Below, in pieces: positions 48,701 to 59,157 of a DNA stretch of 64,000 nt. The DNA is from Nipponacmea schrenckii (Eukaryota > Mollusca > Gastropoda > Lottiidae). Every line of letters starts with the position of its first letter. Within the stretch, counting starts at the first letter, position 1. Below the pieces are notes generated by a model, which saw only the letters and a list, made by a program, of their open reading frames with translations, did not search any database and had not been told where the DNA came from. Position numbers and translations under genes: made by a program. Where the stretch lies: contig CM060199.1 of NCBI GenBank assembly GCA_030562195.1, forward strand, positions 9,506,338 to 9,570,337. The letters run 5' to 3'.

Positions 48701-51101
48701 AAGTATGTCCTAAAATTCCATTTTCTTTCCTACAAAAAAAGTGAAGAGCCATCATGTGTAACAATAAAGAATAGGACTTGACATTTGAAACTGTATCAGT
48801 TGCCATTGACTAGTAGCTTACATTTTGTCAATGAATAATTTAGTAGACTAAGCCATTGTTTCATCAAACATCGGCAGAAAATCTACAAGAATTGTCTGGA
48901 GATTTTACCAACTTTCTTTAAAACAAATTCAATGTATTGATAATAATTATTCAAGTCTATATCAAACAATACATGGCCAGTGGCCAATTAAACCATGCTT
49001 TTGTTTCTATTGATACTCCCCAGCCTTGGTATTTGTTATAAATGGTATTGACAGTAAGTTTATTGATGCAAACATTTATGTATAAACCTTGAAAATAAAT
49101 TCATTAAGTTTTTCATAGCATCACGGTATGGACAAAATTCCAAAATTACAGAGCTAATACCAAATCTTATTCTAAAAGCAACAACAGTTTAACTGATCAG
49201 ACCTTTCTATCTGACCATCCAACAGTAAATGTCTATGAAACCTTTCGAAAAACTTTACTTAGAGCTTAGTGCTCACACAAATGGTTTATTATCAATTATC
49301 AGAATTGATACCAATTCAAGGCTGCATCAGTTAAATCAGACCATTTTTTCTTATTACACACTAAAGATTTCAAACCAATTTCAAACACCATGAACCATTT
49401 TTGCATTCAAGATACCTGTAATTTAGACAGAATTTTATCAAGGATTATTTTATTTTCAAGCAAAATCTTTTCAGATGTTATCTATTCCACAATTCAAAAT
49501 CTTGTAAAACCTAAATTGTGCACAATTTCTAGACGACACAAATAGCTGTCAGAATCAATTAGACAACAATATGTACCTTATGTCATTACAAACTTTTACA
49601 TGTTTCTTCAGCTTGTAATTAGACAAATTAAAGTTGATGTGACTTGGCAGCTTTATCATGCGTTGTAGTTTAAATCACACCTTCTTTATCAATAAAGATA
49701 TCTTTGTATGAGGCAGTAACAAAAGAATTTTGCATATTGGTACCATAGCTGGTTCATTGCACTCGTATAATATTCAGTTAGGATAGGGCAGAAATTTGTA
49801 ATTTTTGAGATTTGCTAAGTTATATGTGTATTAAGACGGTTGATGATGAAATGTTAAAGCTTACTTTCATCCTTACTGATATTGCTACCTAGGTAATTAT
49901 CGGTAGTAGTTGGTAACGGTAGTTGTTTAAATGAGTGACTAAAACTTAAAACCAACTGAATATAATTCAATGAAGGCCAATAAGTTGGGCTCAACGTATC
50001 CCAGGTTCTTAAACAAAGCCAACTACACTTCATTTCATGAACGGTTTTAGAAAGAAAAAAAAACAACTTTAGTTCAAAAGGATAAAAACTTGAGCTTAAT
50101 CAGGCTCTTTATGATTTTAATGTATCAAAATGTCTATGTTTAGCACCGCCTACTATTTTAGTCTGCAATTATTTTGTAACTACTAGTGCATCTTGCCAAG
50201 TGATAAAGATCCCAGTTAGTGCAATTGTTCATTGAGGTGTTCATTTATTAGAAGTTTTATTCTTTGTTGTCAGTAGGAAACTGAAATGTCAAAGCCTGTT
50301 GCATGATGATATGCTTACTGAATTTTAATCAATCAAATTGAAGGAGAGCAGTGTTCATTTTCTCAAACACTGATAAATTCGTAATATTGAAATTTGTGCA
50401 ATATTGCAGTAACCATGAAAAGATGGAATAGTATCGTTAAAGGGGACATCCCAGATATTAAATACACCAAAGTGTTGCTTTTTTGGGATCAACTCCCATT
50501 AGTTACATTTCTATTATTTTAGTGTCTGTCAAACTAAAGAATTCAATTATTGTTAATGTAGAAATAGATTTGAATAATGATACTTGTTTGATCTCTTTTT
50601 GGTCTTATGATGATTGGTCTGATAGCCTTGATTAAGAAATTTTTTTACACTGTTTCATGGAGATTTGTACAATGTCTTGTTCTTTTATACTTGATTAAAT
50701 AACTAGAAATAAACAAAAATTAAAATCTAAACTGAGAAATGAAACTGAGATACTCATAATGAAAAGTGTTATCAAGTGTTAAGAAAAGCACCACACCCAT
50801 CATAGCTGCTAAACATACACAACAAACATGTTTCCATTCTGAAAACTGCCTTTAATCTTGCCAAGTTTTTTTTTTAATTGTCTAAATAAAAGTCTAAATA
50901 TTTACCAAGAATTCAGATCAACTAAAGCTTCTCAAAGAGCTTGTAGTTGGAAATAATCAAAAAATTACCAACAAAATGTTATGAAAAATTTCTAAAGAAA
51001 ATAATTACTTCATTTGTAGTATCTTCAATTCCTTTCATCAAGGCAGCATTTTCAGGATCAGGATTTTCAGGGATTCCATTGCTGACTGGTTCTGGATCCA
51101 T
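27663..51101 (-). CDS. SNAP25: SNAP-25, Qb/Qc SNARE of synaptic exocytosis
   Basis: SNAP-25 contributes two helices to the plasma-membrane SNARE bundle with syntaxin and synaptobrevin. Coding exons: 51101-51009, 40994-40953, then 39615-39567 or 38644-38596, then 31947-31830, 30103-29966, 28810-28666, 27728-27663. Either isoform is 651 nt (216 aa plus stop; vertebrates 206). The Qb helix spans about 25-90 with zero-layer Q60 in LDEQG; the palmitoylation cluster CCGLC gives C91, C92, C95; the linker is 96-146; the Qc helix spans 147-212 with zero-layer Q188 in NRQIDRI. The end is ATKILKS. The phases agree throughout. The N-terminus ([20 protein letters not shown]) is longer than in vertebrates and is species-specific. 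A 5' UTR exon may exist upstream but was not identified. Two alternative exons for residues 46-62 are described separately. Confidence 0.95.
27815..27998. repeat. 33-bp tandem repeat next to the SNAP-25 last exon
   Basis: Four to five units of 'cctcacaccatagtgattac' plus 'cagtagcatacta'; the last units differ (actggttgtgg). A related single unit occurs near 40711 (cctcacaccatagcgtttac), so this is probably derived from a dispersed element. Confidence 0.75.
28666..28810 (-). CDS. SNAP25: SNAP-25 exon: Qc SNARE helix
   Basis: 145 nt, phase 2 to 0, acceptor attattgtag and donor gtatat. It encodes [20 protein letters not shown], then [16 protein letters not shown] and [13 protein letters not shown], including the second zero-layer glutamine. 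Confidence 0.95.
28840..28985. repeat. Degenerate short tandem repeat in a SNAP-25 intron
   Basis: Seven to eight imperfect units around 'gaggtcatgtgggta', spaced about 17-20 bp, just upstream (in transcription) of the Qc exon. Overlapping small frames on both strands are artefacts of the repeat. Confidence 0.6.
29966..30103 (-). CDS. SNAP25: SNAP-25 exon: linker
   Basis: 138 nt, phase 2 to 2, acceptor atttttacag and donor gtcaga. It encodes the flexible linker ([20 protein letters not shown] through [10 protein letters not shown]), with the KTWK and SSGFIT marks common to invertebrate SNAP-25. Confidence 0.9.
31034..31318. mobile_element. Palindromic MITE, family A (SNAP-25 intron)
   Basis: Begins 'gggattgtaaagagatttt' with 'actgatagcatcaatttgca' and 'gtctgtggttcctgcaac'. 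The right half carries these blocks inverted (aagaaccacagatgtcc, ttggtgcaaactgattgtga) and ends in a decayed terminal repeat. One of the most complete copies. Confidence 0.6.
31830..31947 (-). CDS. SNAP25: SNAP-25 exon: Qb C-terminal half and cysteine cluster
   Basis: 118 nt, phase 1 to 2, acceptor ttgttttcag and donor gtaaga. It encodes [20 protein letters not shown], then [19 protein letters not shown]. This is the exon that is duplicated (5a/5b) in vertebrates; here I see a single copy. Confidence 0.93.
33420..34747. mobile_element. Element with 12-bp inverted ends, rich in ETS and DR1 motifs
   Basis: GTGGGACTTTGC (33420-33431) and GCAAAGTCCCAC (34736-34747) form a perfect inverted repeat. 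Inside, the base composition differs from the flanks. It holds AGGTCAAAGGTCA (33869-33881), TGACCTTTGACCT (33908-33920) and several CCGGAAGT-type sites (about 33851, 34160, 34266, 34583). The overlapping 110-codon frames on both strands at 33339-33748 show no recognisable family. Probably a non-autonomous DNA element; the ends are inferred. Confidence 0.45.
34810..35130. repeat. Degenerate tandem repeat, about 60-70-bp unit
   Basis: Around five diverged units built from 'gtcagtcttctg', 'gatgtcagatatcttaattt' and 'cagata', immediately beside the 33420-34747 element. Confidence 0.6.
38270..38410. mobile_element. Partial MITE, family C
   Basis: Contains a CCAAT-like 'tctgattggctaaa' and ends 'gctattgcagtcaagg', the terminal sequence shared with 48020-48230 and about 26900. 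It lies just downstream, in transcription, of SNAP-25 alternative exon b. Confidence 0.4.
38596..38644 (-). CDS. SNAP25: SNAP-25 alternative exon, copy b ([16 protein letters not shown])
   Basis: 49 nt, phase 0 to 1, acceptor tgatttcag and donor gtaggt, 922 bp downstream of copy a. By my count 37 of 49 bases and 12 of 16 residues match copy a. The last ten residues ([10 protein letters not shown]) are identical while several of their codons differ synonymously, which indicates selection on the protein. Including both copies or neither would shift the frame. Confidence 0.88.
39567..39615 (-). CDS. SNAP25: SNAP-25 alternative exon, copy a ([16 protein letters not shown])
   Basis: 49 nt, phase 0 to 1, acceptor cattgcctactgtag and donor gtaagaag. 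It carries the zero-layer glutamine of the Qb helix. First of two tandem copies in the direction of transcription. SKEAGI is closer to the general SNAP-25 consensus (SKDAGI), so this may be the ancestral copy. Confidence 0.9.
40953..40994 (-). CDS. SNAP25: SNAP-25 exon [14 protein letters not shown]
   Basis: 42 nt, phase 0 to 0, acceptor atatttcag and donor gttagt. Same size as the homologous vertebrate exon. It encodes the start of the Qb SNARE helix. Confidence 0.93.
44330..44535. mobile_element. Palindromic MITE, family A (SNAP-25 intron)
   Basis: 'acatctgtagttcctgcaat', then 'tgatgacgttactaatcaca', then its inverted form 'tgtgatcagtaacatcatca', then inverted outer blocks ending 'gtgtccctgatatatgagaa'. 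The central palindrome is well preserved. Confidence 0.5.
46961..47449. mobile_element. MITE, family B, with TTAA target sites
   Basis: Flanked by TTAA (46957-46960 and 47450-47453). The ends are AGGGGCACA(G/A)(G/T)CTTGAT inverted against ATCAAGCCTGTGCCCCT. The left end is duplicated in tandem (a second TTAAAGGGGCAC at 46974). TTAA targets and short inverted ends fit a piggyBac-type non-autonomous element. The interior has a YY1-like AATATGGCGGG (about 47259-47268) and GCCTGCGCAGT (about 47220-47230). A second copy starts at 63847. Confidence 0.65.
48020..48230. mobile_element. MITE, family C (ends TTGACTGCAATA)
   Basis: Inverted ends: TGACTGCAAT at 48021 and ATATTGCAGTCAAGG ending 48230. 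Internal 'cagtgatttggttgcattgc' and 'ccaatcaaattgcttcatt' pair as a second inverted block. The 79-codon minus-strand frame inside has no recognisable family. Confidence 0.5.
51009..51101 (-). CDS. SNAP25: SNAP-25 first coding exon
   Basis: 31 codons from ATG (51101) to the donor GAA|gtaatt, phase 0. It encodes [20 protein letters not shown] followed by [11 protein letters not shown], which leads straight into SLESTRRM of the next exon, as [10 protein letters not shown] does in other SNAP-25 proteins. The acidic, Pro/Asn-rich head has no counterpart I recognise. No obvious acceptor lies immediately before the ATG. Confidence 0.8.
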
Positions 51102-52917
51102 TTTGAATTATTTGAGTTGTATTTCAAAGAATAAATGATAAAGTTAATAAATCTAAGCTACATAACAAATTGAATGTTTTTATATTCACATTTGAAATTT
51201 GAAGCTAACTAAGTTTTCTTTCTTAGTAAAAACAATGCCATACTATTAAGCCTGCATTTCCATTAACTTAAGACCACTTTTCCATTTATTCAAGCACACA
51301 TATAACAGCGTTTAGCATAATTTCCTCAACAAATTGAATTCACAGCACAAACTTTCTTTTTATTCCAACAATAATTCCAAGTCATAAAAATTCCTGTTTC
51401 TTTGAAAAACTTTTAAAAAGATGGATCAAGAACTCTTCTATTTGCTATTCTGTTAGCAACACAACCAAATTTCAAATGGAATAGAGATTTTCATGTTAAG
51501 ATTTTTACATGATATTCTGTCAGCAACACAATTATATTTTAAATGTCACCAGTCTGATTTTTTTTTCTTTGACCAAGATTACTATTCTGTTACCAAACTT
51601 AATTACCACCTAAACTATCTCCCATACAAAGGTATATCCAGTAGATGTTATCACTAATTAGAAGAATTAAAAAGATTTAGACTAGATTAATGAAGTATAA
51701 CATGTTATCAGCCTCAGGTAAAAGAAGTTGATCAGATACTGTGAAAGTATCTAGAAATGATTGCTTTCTTCAGTCACAGACACAACATTTGAATGAAAGC
51801 AGAGATAAAATTAGAATTCACTTTCCGCTGGAGCTTCTATACATTATGACAGTTGACACTACTTGTTACAATATGATATACTGACAGTGTATCCACAGTG
51901 TTCTCTGCTATCTGTATAAACCACTCAATAATACACCACTGTCAATGAATTTTTCATGGCATTGTTTAAGCAAGTAGGAGTAACAGTACTGTAAATTATA
52001 TATACTATTTTGACTGTATACGATACACGGCTAATCAATCGTGTTTACCGTTCTTTTATTCTATTGATTGAATAAGTTCCTCTCCACTCAGAGATTGCTG
52101 TGAGAGGTTTCTGTGGTACTGGGACTCCCTAGTTACATGCTTTATGTTGTAATCTTTCTTCGTTAGAATGCTATTAAGGCCTTAGGCAGCATTCCTATAG
52201 GACATGTTATCTAAGTGCTATTGTATTTGAATTGTATTGTGTTGTAATAATACATAAGAATGTTAAAAACTGACAATCCATTGCAGACATCACTGATGTA
52301 AAAAAGCTCTACAATGTATAAGAATGTTCTAATTGAAAAAAAAATAAAATCGAATCACAATTAAAGTCATGTTAAGTCAGAAATAGGTTCTTTTTTACTT
52401 ATCTTGATAATGTTATAATTTTGTAGGTAATTGGTTAGCAAACAGAAGTCCATATTATAGATATTGTGTCTGAACAATTTGTTTCAAATAAAAGAAAAGC
52501 TCTGTTTGCACAAAACCTCTTTACTTTTTACAAAATATATTTTTTCATAGAAGAATCAAGTAGCAATTTAACTAACTAAATTTCAAAGAAATAAAAAGGA
52601 ACAAGTCATTCAAAATAACAGCTAATATCAAATAACTAGATTTCAAAGCAAGTCTACAGCTTTCTACCTAACAGCCAATCAAATAGACTGTTACTCCCAA
52701 TGCCTAAAAGGCATAAATTAATTGCTGTAATCAATGGTAATATATATGAAGCAGACTAAATTTCACTATTGAACAAGGCTTCTAACTGGTAACAGAACAG
52801 TGAAGCCTAGGGAAATGATAATTATAAATATTGTCAAGTTTGTTAACGTCATTCAAGCAGATTCAGCATGATTTCGCCATTAAATCAACTCCGCATTAAT
52901 TCTTCCCCTTTACACAA

Positions 52918-53070
52918 AATAAGACATCAAACCAGACTTAGCATTATTTTGACATCAAACCAAACTTAGCATTATTTTGCACAAACCAAACTTAGCATTA
53001 TTTTGACATCAAACCAAACTTAGAATTATTTTGCCCAAACCAAACTTAGCTTTATTTTGCCTACAAACCA
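52918..53070. repeat. 28-bp tandem repeat
   Basis: About five units of 'acatcaaaccaaacttagca' plus 'ttattttg', with weaker echoes to about 53240 and again at 53830-53900. Confidence 0.75.
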
Positions 53071-53335
53071 AGCTTCTATATAATCGTACCATAAAACTAA
53101 ACATGACTTTGTTATTAAACAAAACATTAGTGTTATTCAGCATGATCTACCATCAAATGGTTTGCCATCAATCTTATCTTCTCATGATGATGCCAATAAA
53201 ACCAAATTTTAATATGATTTAGCTATAAACCTAAATTTTGCATGACACTTCCATCGTTCAAAAATTACCTCCAAAGAATGACAAAATCGGTAGCAAATTT
53301 TCATTTTAAATAGAGTTCTATTTTGATAATTAACA

Positions 53336-53398
53336 ATGTGGGGACAGACGGACTAAGCAACGACAATATACACTCCACATTTCATGTGGGCCCATTAA
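53336..53398. mobile_element. Relic end of the GACG-tailed element
   Basis: 'gacagacggac', then 'acaatatac', then 'ccacatttcatgtgggc' matches the right end of the element at 58340-59157 with several changes. Confidence 0.45.
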
Positions 53399-56017
53399 AT
53401 GAGATGCAACCAGGTCAGTCTATGCCTCACCAAACAATTAGCCAAGATGCAAGAAACAGATCTGTCACACATGTCAAATAATGTAAGTAATCCCAAAGTC
53501 AAAACCAGACCTCTACCTAGAAAGTCTTTACAAATTGAACAAGCCCTGGAACAGCAAATGATTTTTGAAACGCAGATGCCATAAGTTGGTGCATGAGAAA
53601 GGTTAATACACATGAAAAGAAAAATTAACAATAGGAAAATAAAAGTTATCAGAATGTTTGTTATAAAATCTGACATAAAGAGCCCAATTGTTAACAATTT
53701 GGAAAAGCAAATTACAATACGTTTTCGCCAAAGTCGAAATAAGCTTACATAATAAGTAGACTTTAGTCTTATTATCAGAAGTATCCTTAATTTACAAATC
53801 TTCTAGGTAAATCTAAATTTCACACGATTCTGCTATTTTAACCAAACTCTTTCATAATTTTGCCAAAACAAAAACTATGCATGATTTTGCTGTCGAACAT
53901 CATGATATCAGAATAAATCAGCAGGCAATGGAATAGACAAGTAATACTATTATACAAGCATTAATATAAGCAGTTTAGTAATCTTGTTTTAGAAAACTAG
54001 TTGGCAATAAATCTACTTCCATCACATTACTAACTATCATTTTCCTATTTTCACCAGCAGAAAACTACCGGAGATAGCATAATAAATAAGGTTAATGAGG
54101 TCTCTTCTCTTTCAAATTTTATCTCTTATCAATGGACTTAAAAGGGAAATTACACTTCGATCAATTCAGACATAAATGTTGCCTGCCGTTCGTTTCCTTT
54201 CTATAGTTTTGAAATAAAAAATCTTCATTAACATGTTGAGTAAATGTGTCTATATCCATGGTTCCAACTTACAGGAACACATATACCAAGTACCAAGGCC
54301 CTTGGGATATTTTTATAAATGGACATTTTATGACAACATATTGTCAAAAGCATTGAAGAGACAAAAGATGAATCAAACAATTTCTCTGCTTACTATATCA
54401 GGTCTTAAAGTCTTAAAAGATTTAAATCTTTACTGTTCACAGGTTTGCAAATATAAAATTCTGGTTTTCCTGTTTTCTATTCATATAGCTTCAAAAACTA
54501 ATGTAAATTAATTCCTTAATCATTTGCCAACACATTTTGTGTATTAAATCTAGCAGTTTAACTCTTTAAGTCAATCTTTCCGAAAACTTCTATTAAGTGA
54601 CCTTATCAATTTAATTAAAAGTTTCACCTATATTCTCGCATATCACTTAATTCCTGAGATCACAGAAACCTTGGAAACTAACTAACTGCCATGAAAACGA
54701 TAATAGAATCGTTGAACAAAAACAGGAATTTTCTTAACACTTGAATGGATATTATGAGAAAAGTCAATTCAAATCTCAGGGTTAGACCATGGAAAGTTAT
54801 AAATAAACCTTTCTATTGACAAACTTGTAGACTTTTATTGATAATTTTATTCAATCTACCAGCAGATATTTCAAAGAAAATGAAACAATTACTATGTATT
54901 GTTAGGTAACATCTTGAGATAAATCTAGACTTTACAGACAGTCTAGACATACAAATCTTTCATAATGCAATAGATGCCACATTTTTCATAGATAACAATT
55001 GATACAATGACATATTTCTACCATGTTAAACTTTAACATATAAACCTAATATTTGGCACCAATATGTAATGAATATAAATGATGGGTATGGATGCCAATT
55101 TCTTCAGAGATAACCATTTTTACATTGTTTCTTCAACATGTTCTTAAAGGAATACTGTGTCTTAAAATGACATAAAATTGTAAAACTTGGCCAATAAGAT
55201 CATATATTCAATCATCAGATGATAAACTTGCTTATTATAAAACATAACATAACAGAATTCTTATATAATCCGATGAATCCAAAAAAACTTGGTAATTATC
55301 CATAATATACAATCAATTGTGGAAAAATGTTTAATAATTTTCTTAAGGATTTTGCAATAATTACTCACTTTTGTTAGTTATCGATATTTTAAGGGATTCT
55401 GTTACTTTATGACACAAGGTAAGTTTACTGATGAATATATACTCATGTTGACCATTCTGCGATGCAGTTTAACTGTAACTATGACATATTTTATACAGTG
55501 TTTTATTTCAACAGGTAAACCTCATCTCGAGTTTCGCGATAATAAATATTCATAATGTCACAAGATTTTCAAGCTGCATGTCAGATTGGTAGAAATTTTC
55601 TATGTGTTTTTAAATAGATCATGGCTCTGGTCAATGAAATAGCTTTGATTCCAAAGGCACACAGTATTGGAATCAGCTAATTGACCTATAAAGGTCGGAG
55701 GCTGATGTTTCCTGGTCAATTAACAACCAACAGACAACTATCTTAATCCACTCTGCAATAACATGTCAGTAGTTTGACCAATGCTGTATAATTTGAAGTG
55801 ACTGTTAATAAAGTTCTGAATTGGGTCAGTATAATGTTATGACATACTGGCCTTTGACATTTCTGATCAAGTCAAATCAGACTGACAAGGTGCTATTTAG
55901 TCTTCATTATGTTGGTAATTAGTCAGGTATTATTCTACTTCAACATTCATTGATCTAAAAGGAATCAGCTAAAAGATGAAGGAAGACATCACAAACGCAG
56001 AAAAAGGGATCCTTATT

Positions 56018-56612
56018 GAGCTACATTGAGAACAGGTAGAGCTACATTGAGAACAAGTAGAGCTACATTTAGAACAAGTAGAGCTACATTGAGAACAAGT
56101 AGAGCTACATTGAGAACAGGTAGAGCTACATTTAGAACAAGTAGAGCTACATTTAGAACAAGTAGAGCTACATTGAGAACTGGTAGAGCTACATTGAGAA
56201 CAGGTAGAGATACATTGAGAACTGGTAGAGCTACATTGAGAACTGGTAGAGCTACAATGAGAACTGGTAGAGCTACAATGAGAACTGGTAGAGCTACATA
56301 GAGAACAGGTAGAGCTACAATGAGAACAGGTAGAGCTACATTGAGACTTGGTAGAGCTACAATGAGAACAAGTAGAGCTACATTGAGAACACGTAGAGCT
56401 ACATTGAGAACAAGTAAAGCTACAATGAGAACAGGTAGAGCTACATTGAGAACAGGTAGAGCTACATTGAGAACTGGTAGAGCTACAATGAGAACAAGTA
56501 GAGCTACATTGAGAACTGGTAGAGCTACAATGAGAACAAGTAGAGCTACATTGAGAACAGGTATAGCTACAGTGAGAACAGGTAGAGCTACAATGAGAAC
56601 AGTTAGAGCTAG
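56018..56612. repeat. 21-bp minisatellite, about 28 copies
   Basis: Unit 'agagctacattgagaacagg' plus 't', 21 bp. Because 21 is a multiple of 3 and the unit lacks stops in several frames, long frames appear on both strands (Ser/Cys-rich on minus, RATLRTG on plus). They lack splice context and any family match, so they are treated as repeat artefacts. Confidence 0.9.
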
Positions 56613-56917
56613 GTATTACATTACAATATTCCACTTCTAATCTTTTCAACAAACAGGAATCAGATCATAAGATAAATAGTTGAGCCCAACCTGCACCAAT
56701 CGGGTTCTATTATATCTATTGTTATTGATCTACAGGACATAATGTTCAATTTGAAGGTATTTGCAGTAATTAGTCACAAAAAAGGAGAACAAGTGTTTCT
56801 TATTTCGCTAGTTCTAATGTTGAATTCAAATAACTAATCACAATCAAAAAATTTTTTTAAGAAAGTTCAACCATAGCTACTTGGATATTTTGCAGCTTAT
56901 TTATTTTTTTAGAAAGA

Positions 56918-56996
56918 ATTACAGCAATCTGATTGGCTAATAAAATTTTACTTAAAATTGATGTTGTTTATTGACCAATCAGATGGCTGCAAGAAT
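56918..56996. repeat. Short palindrome with inverted CCAAT boxes
   Basis: 'ttacagcaatctgattggct' faces 'gaccaatcagatggctgcaa' across about 30 bp. Probably a small MITE remnant. Confidence 0.5.
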
Positions 56997-57269
56997 AAAC
57001 ACATTTACCGGTACCTTTTGTAAGACATGCACCTGATTTTCTCAAGACATTTTAGGGAAATTGATGAATTCCTTAAAGTGAAAGTTGGACAAGTAGTAAC
57101 TGGTTACTGAAAGTAGCAATGATGACTCTTTGATGAAGAAGGTAAAAAGGTTGAGTTGTAAATGTCAGTATGACTGTGGTTAAGAGACAATTAAATCTTG
57201 AATATAAATAATTAATCACCATACTTGTTATCTTGACACTACTCTTCATCACAATTTCATTTCTTATTG

Positions 57270-58312
57270 TACAAGTCAAACTAAATTAGGTTACTTCATT
57301 GTTTTCAGAGTTGTAACTACCGGTAGCTATTTTTATACAGAACTTCCTTCTTTATCCGTAAAGTAAAAACTAAATTAGGTTACCGGTACTTCATTGTTTT
57401 CAGAGTTATGACTAGCTATTTTTATGCATTTTTATGCTAAGTAAAACTAATTTAAGGTTACTTCATTGTTTTCAGAGCTGTTAATTTGTATGCAGGAGTT
57501 CCCTCTTATCTGCTACGTAAAACTAATTTAAGGTTACTTCATTGTTTTCAGAGCTGTTAATTTGTATGCAGGTGATCCAATTTATCTGTTACGTAAAACT
57601 AATGTAAGGTTACTTCATTGTTTTCAGAGCTGTTAATTTGTATGCAGGATTTCCAACTTATCTGTTACGTAAAACTAATTTAAGGTTACTTCATTGTTTT
57701 CAGAGCTGTTAATTTGTATGCAGGAGATCCATCTTATCTGTTACGTAAAACTAAATTAAGTTTACTTCATTGTTTTCAGAGCTGTTAATTTGTATGCAGG
57801 AGATCCAACTTATCTCTTACGTAAAACTAAATTAAGGTTATTTATTGTTTTCAGAGCTATTAATTTGTATGCAGGAGATCCAACTTATCTGTTACATAAA
57901 ACTAAATTAAGGTTACTTCATTGTTTTCAGAGCTGTTAATTTGTATAGGAGTTCCAACTTATCTTCTACGTAAAAATAAATTAAGGTTATTTCATTGTTT
58001 TCAGAGCTGTTAATTTGTGTGCAGGAGATCAAACTTATCTGTTACGTAAAACTAAATTAAGGTTATTTCATTGTTTTCAGAGCTGTTAATTTGTATGCAG
58101 GAGATCCAACTTATCTGTTACGTAAAACTAAATAAAGGTTATCTCATTGTTTTCAAAGCTGTCAATTTGTATGCAGGAGATCCAACTTATCTGTTAGTAA
58201 AACTAAATTAAGGTTATTTCATTGTTTTCAGAGCTGTTAATTTGTATGCAGGAGATCCAACTTATCTGTTACGTAAAACTAAATTAAGGTTACTTCATTG
58301 TTTTCAGAGTAT
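57270..58312. repeat. 76-bp satellite, about 13 units
   Basis: Unit: 'acgtaaaactaaattaaggt', then 'tacttcattgttttcag', then 'agctgttaatttgtatgcag', then 'gagatccaacttatctgtt'. Spacing is 76 bp in the regular part; the first units (57270-57460) are more diverged and longer. Every unit has a pyrimidine tract plus TTTTCAG|AG, like a 3' splice site on the plus strand. 76 is not a multiple of 3, so it is not a coding repeat. Confidence 0.9.
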
Positions 58313-58339
58313 TAAAGATAGCTTGCCAGGCAAGGTAAC

Positions 58340-59157
58340 ATACGCCCACTCCAGCAAACAGAATATTCCATGTTTTTTCATTTAATCCAGGGCAATAACT
58401 CATAAACCGACATCTGGGATCGCACCATTTTTGAACTTGTCCGAGATACTATCAAGATGAATATACATACCAAGTTTGGACAAAAACTACAGGTTTTTTT
58501 CAATTTAGTCAAGGGCCATAACTCATAAACCGACATCTGGAATTGCGCCATTTTCGAACTTGTCCGATGAATATACATACCAAGTTTGGACAAAAACTAC
58601 AGGTTTTTTTCAATTTAGTCAAGGGCCATAACTCATAAACCGACATCTGGAATTGCGCCATTTTCGAACTTGTCCGAGATATTATTAAGATAAATACACA
58701 TACCAAGTTTCATTCAAATCAGATGAAAACTACAGCTTCTATTGCGTACACATGTAAATTTTAATGTTTTTCCATTTAATCAAGGGCAATAACTCATAAA
58801 CCGACATCTGGAATCGTGCCATTTTCAAACTTGTCCGAGATATTATCAAGATGAATACACATTCCAAGTTTCATTCAAATTGTATAAAAACTACAGCTTC
58901 TATTGCGTACACAAGTAAATTTTAAATTTAATCAAGGGCCCAAACTCATAAACCGACAACTGGAATCGTGCCATTTTCGAACTTGTCCGAGATATTATCA
59001 AGATGTATACACATAGCAAGTTTCATTCAAATCGAATAAAAACTCTGGCCTGTATCGCGTACACAAGTAATTGTTGACAGACGGACGGACGGACCGATGG
59101 ACCGACGGACGGACAGGGGTGATGGCAATATACGTCCACATTTTTATGTGGGCGTAT
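58340..59157. mobile_element. Compound element with internal repeats and GACG tail
   Basis: Inverted ends ATACGCCCAC (about 58340-58349) and GTGGGCGTAT (about 59148-59157). The interior has about five units (110-165 bp) marked by 'aactcataaaccgacatctg' and 'gaacttgtccgagatat', then a GACG/GGAC microsatellite at 59076-59116 and 'aggggtgatggcaatatac'. Such units are widespread in mollusc genomes to my knowledge. Confidence 0.6.

Larger units (their letters stand above)
40995..51008. other. SNAP-25 intron 1 of the coding region, 10 kb
   Basis: No convincing exon on either strand. It contains MITE copies of families A (44330-44535), B (46961-47449) and C (48020-48230). Open frames such as 41284-41565, 43737-44054 and 49854-50066 have no recognisable family and lack coding signs. 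Confidence 0.6.

Noticed and set aside
56026..56652. Long open frames on both strands (Cys/Ser-rich on minus, Arg/Thr-rich on plus)
   Set aside because: They coincide exactly with a 21-bp tandem array; the period being a multiple of 3 explains them, and no splice or start context supports a gene.
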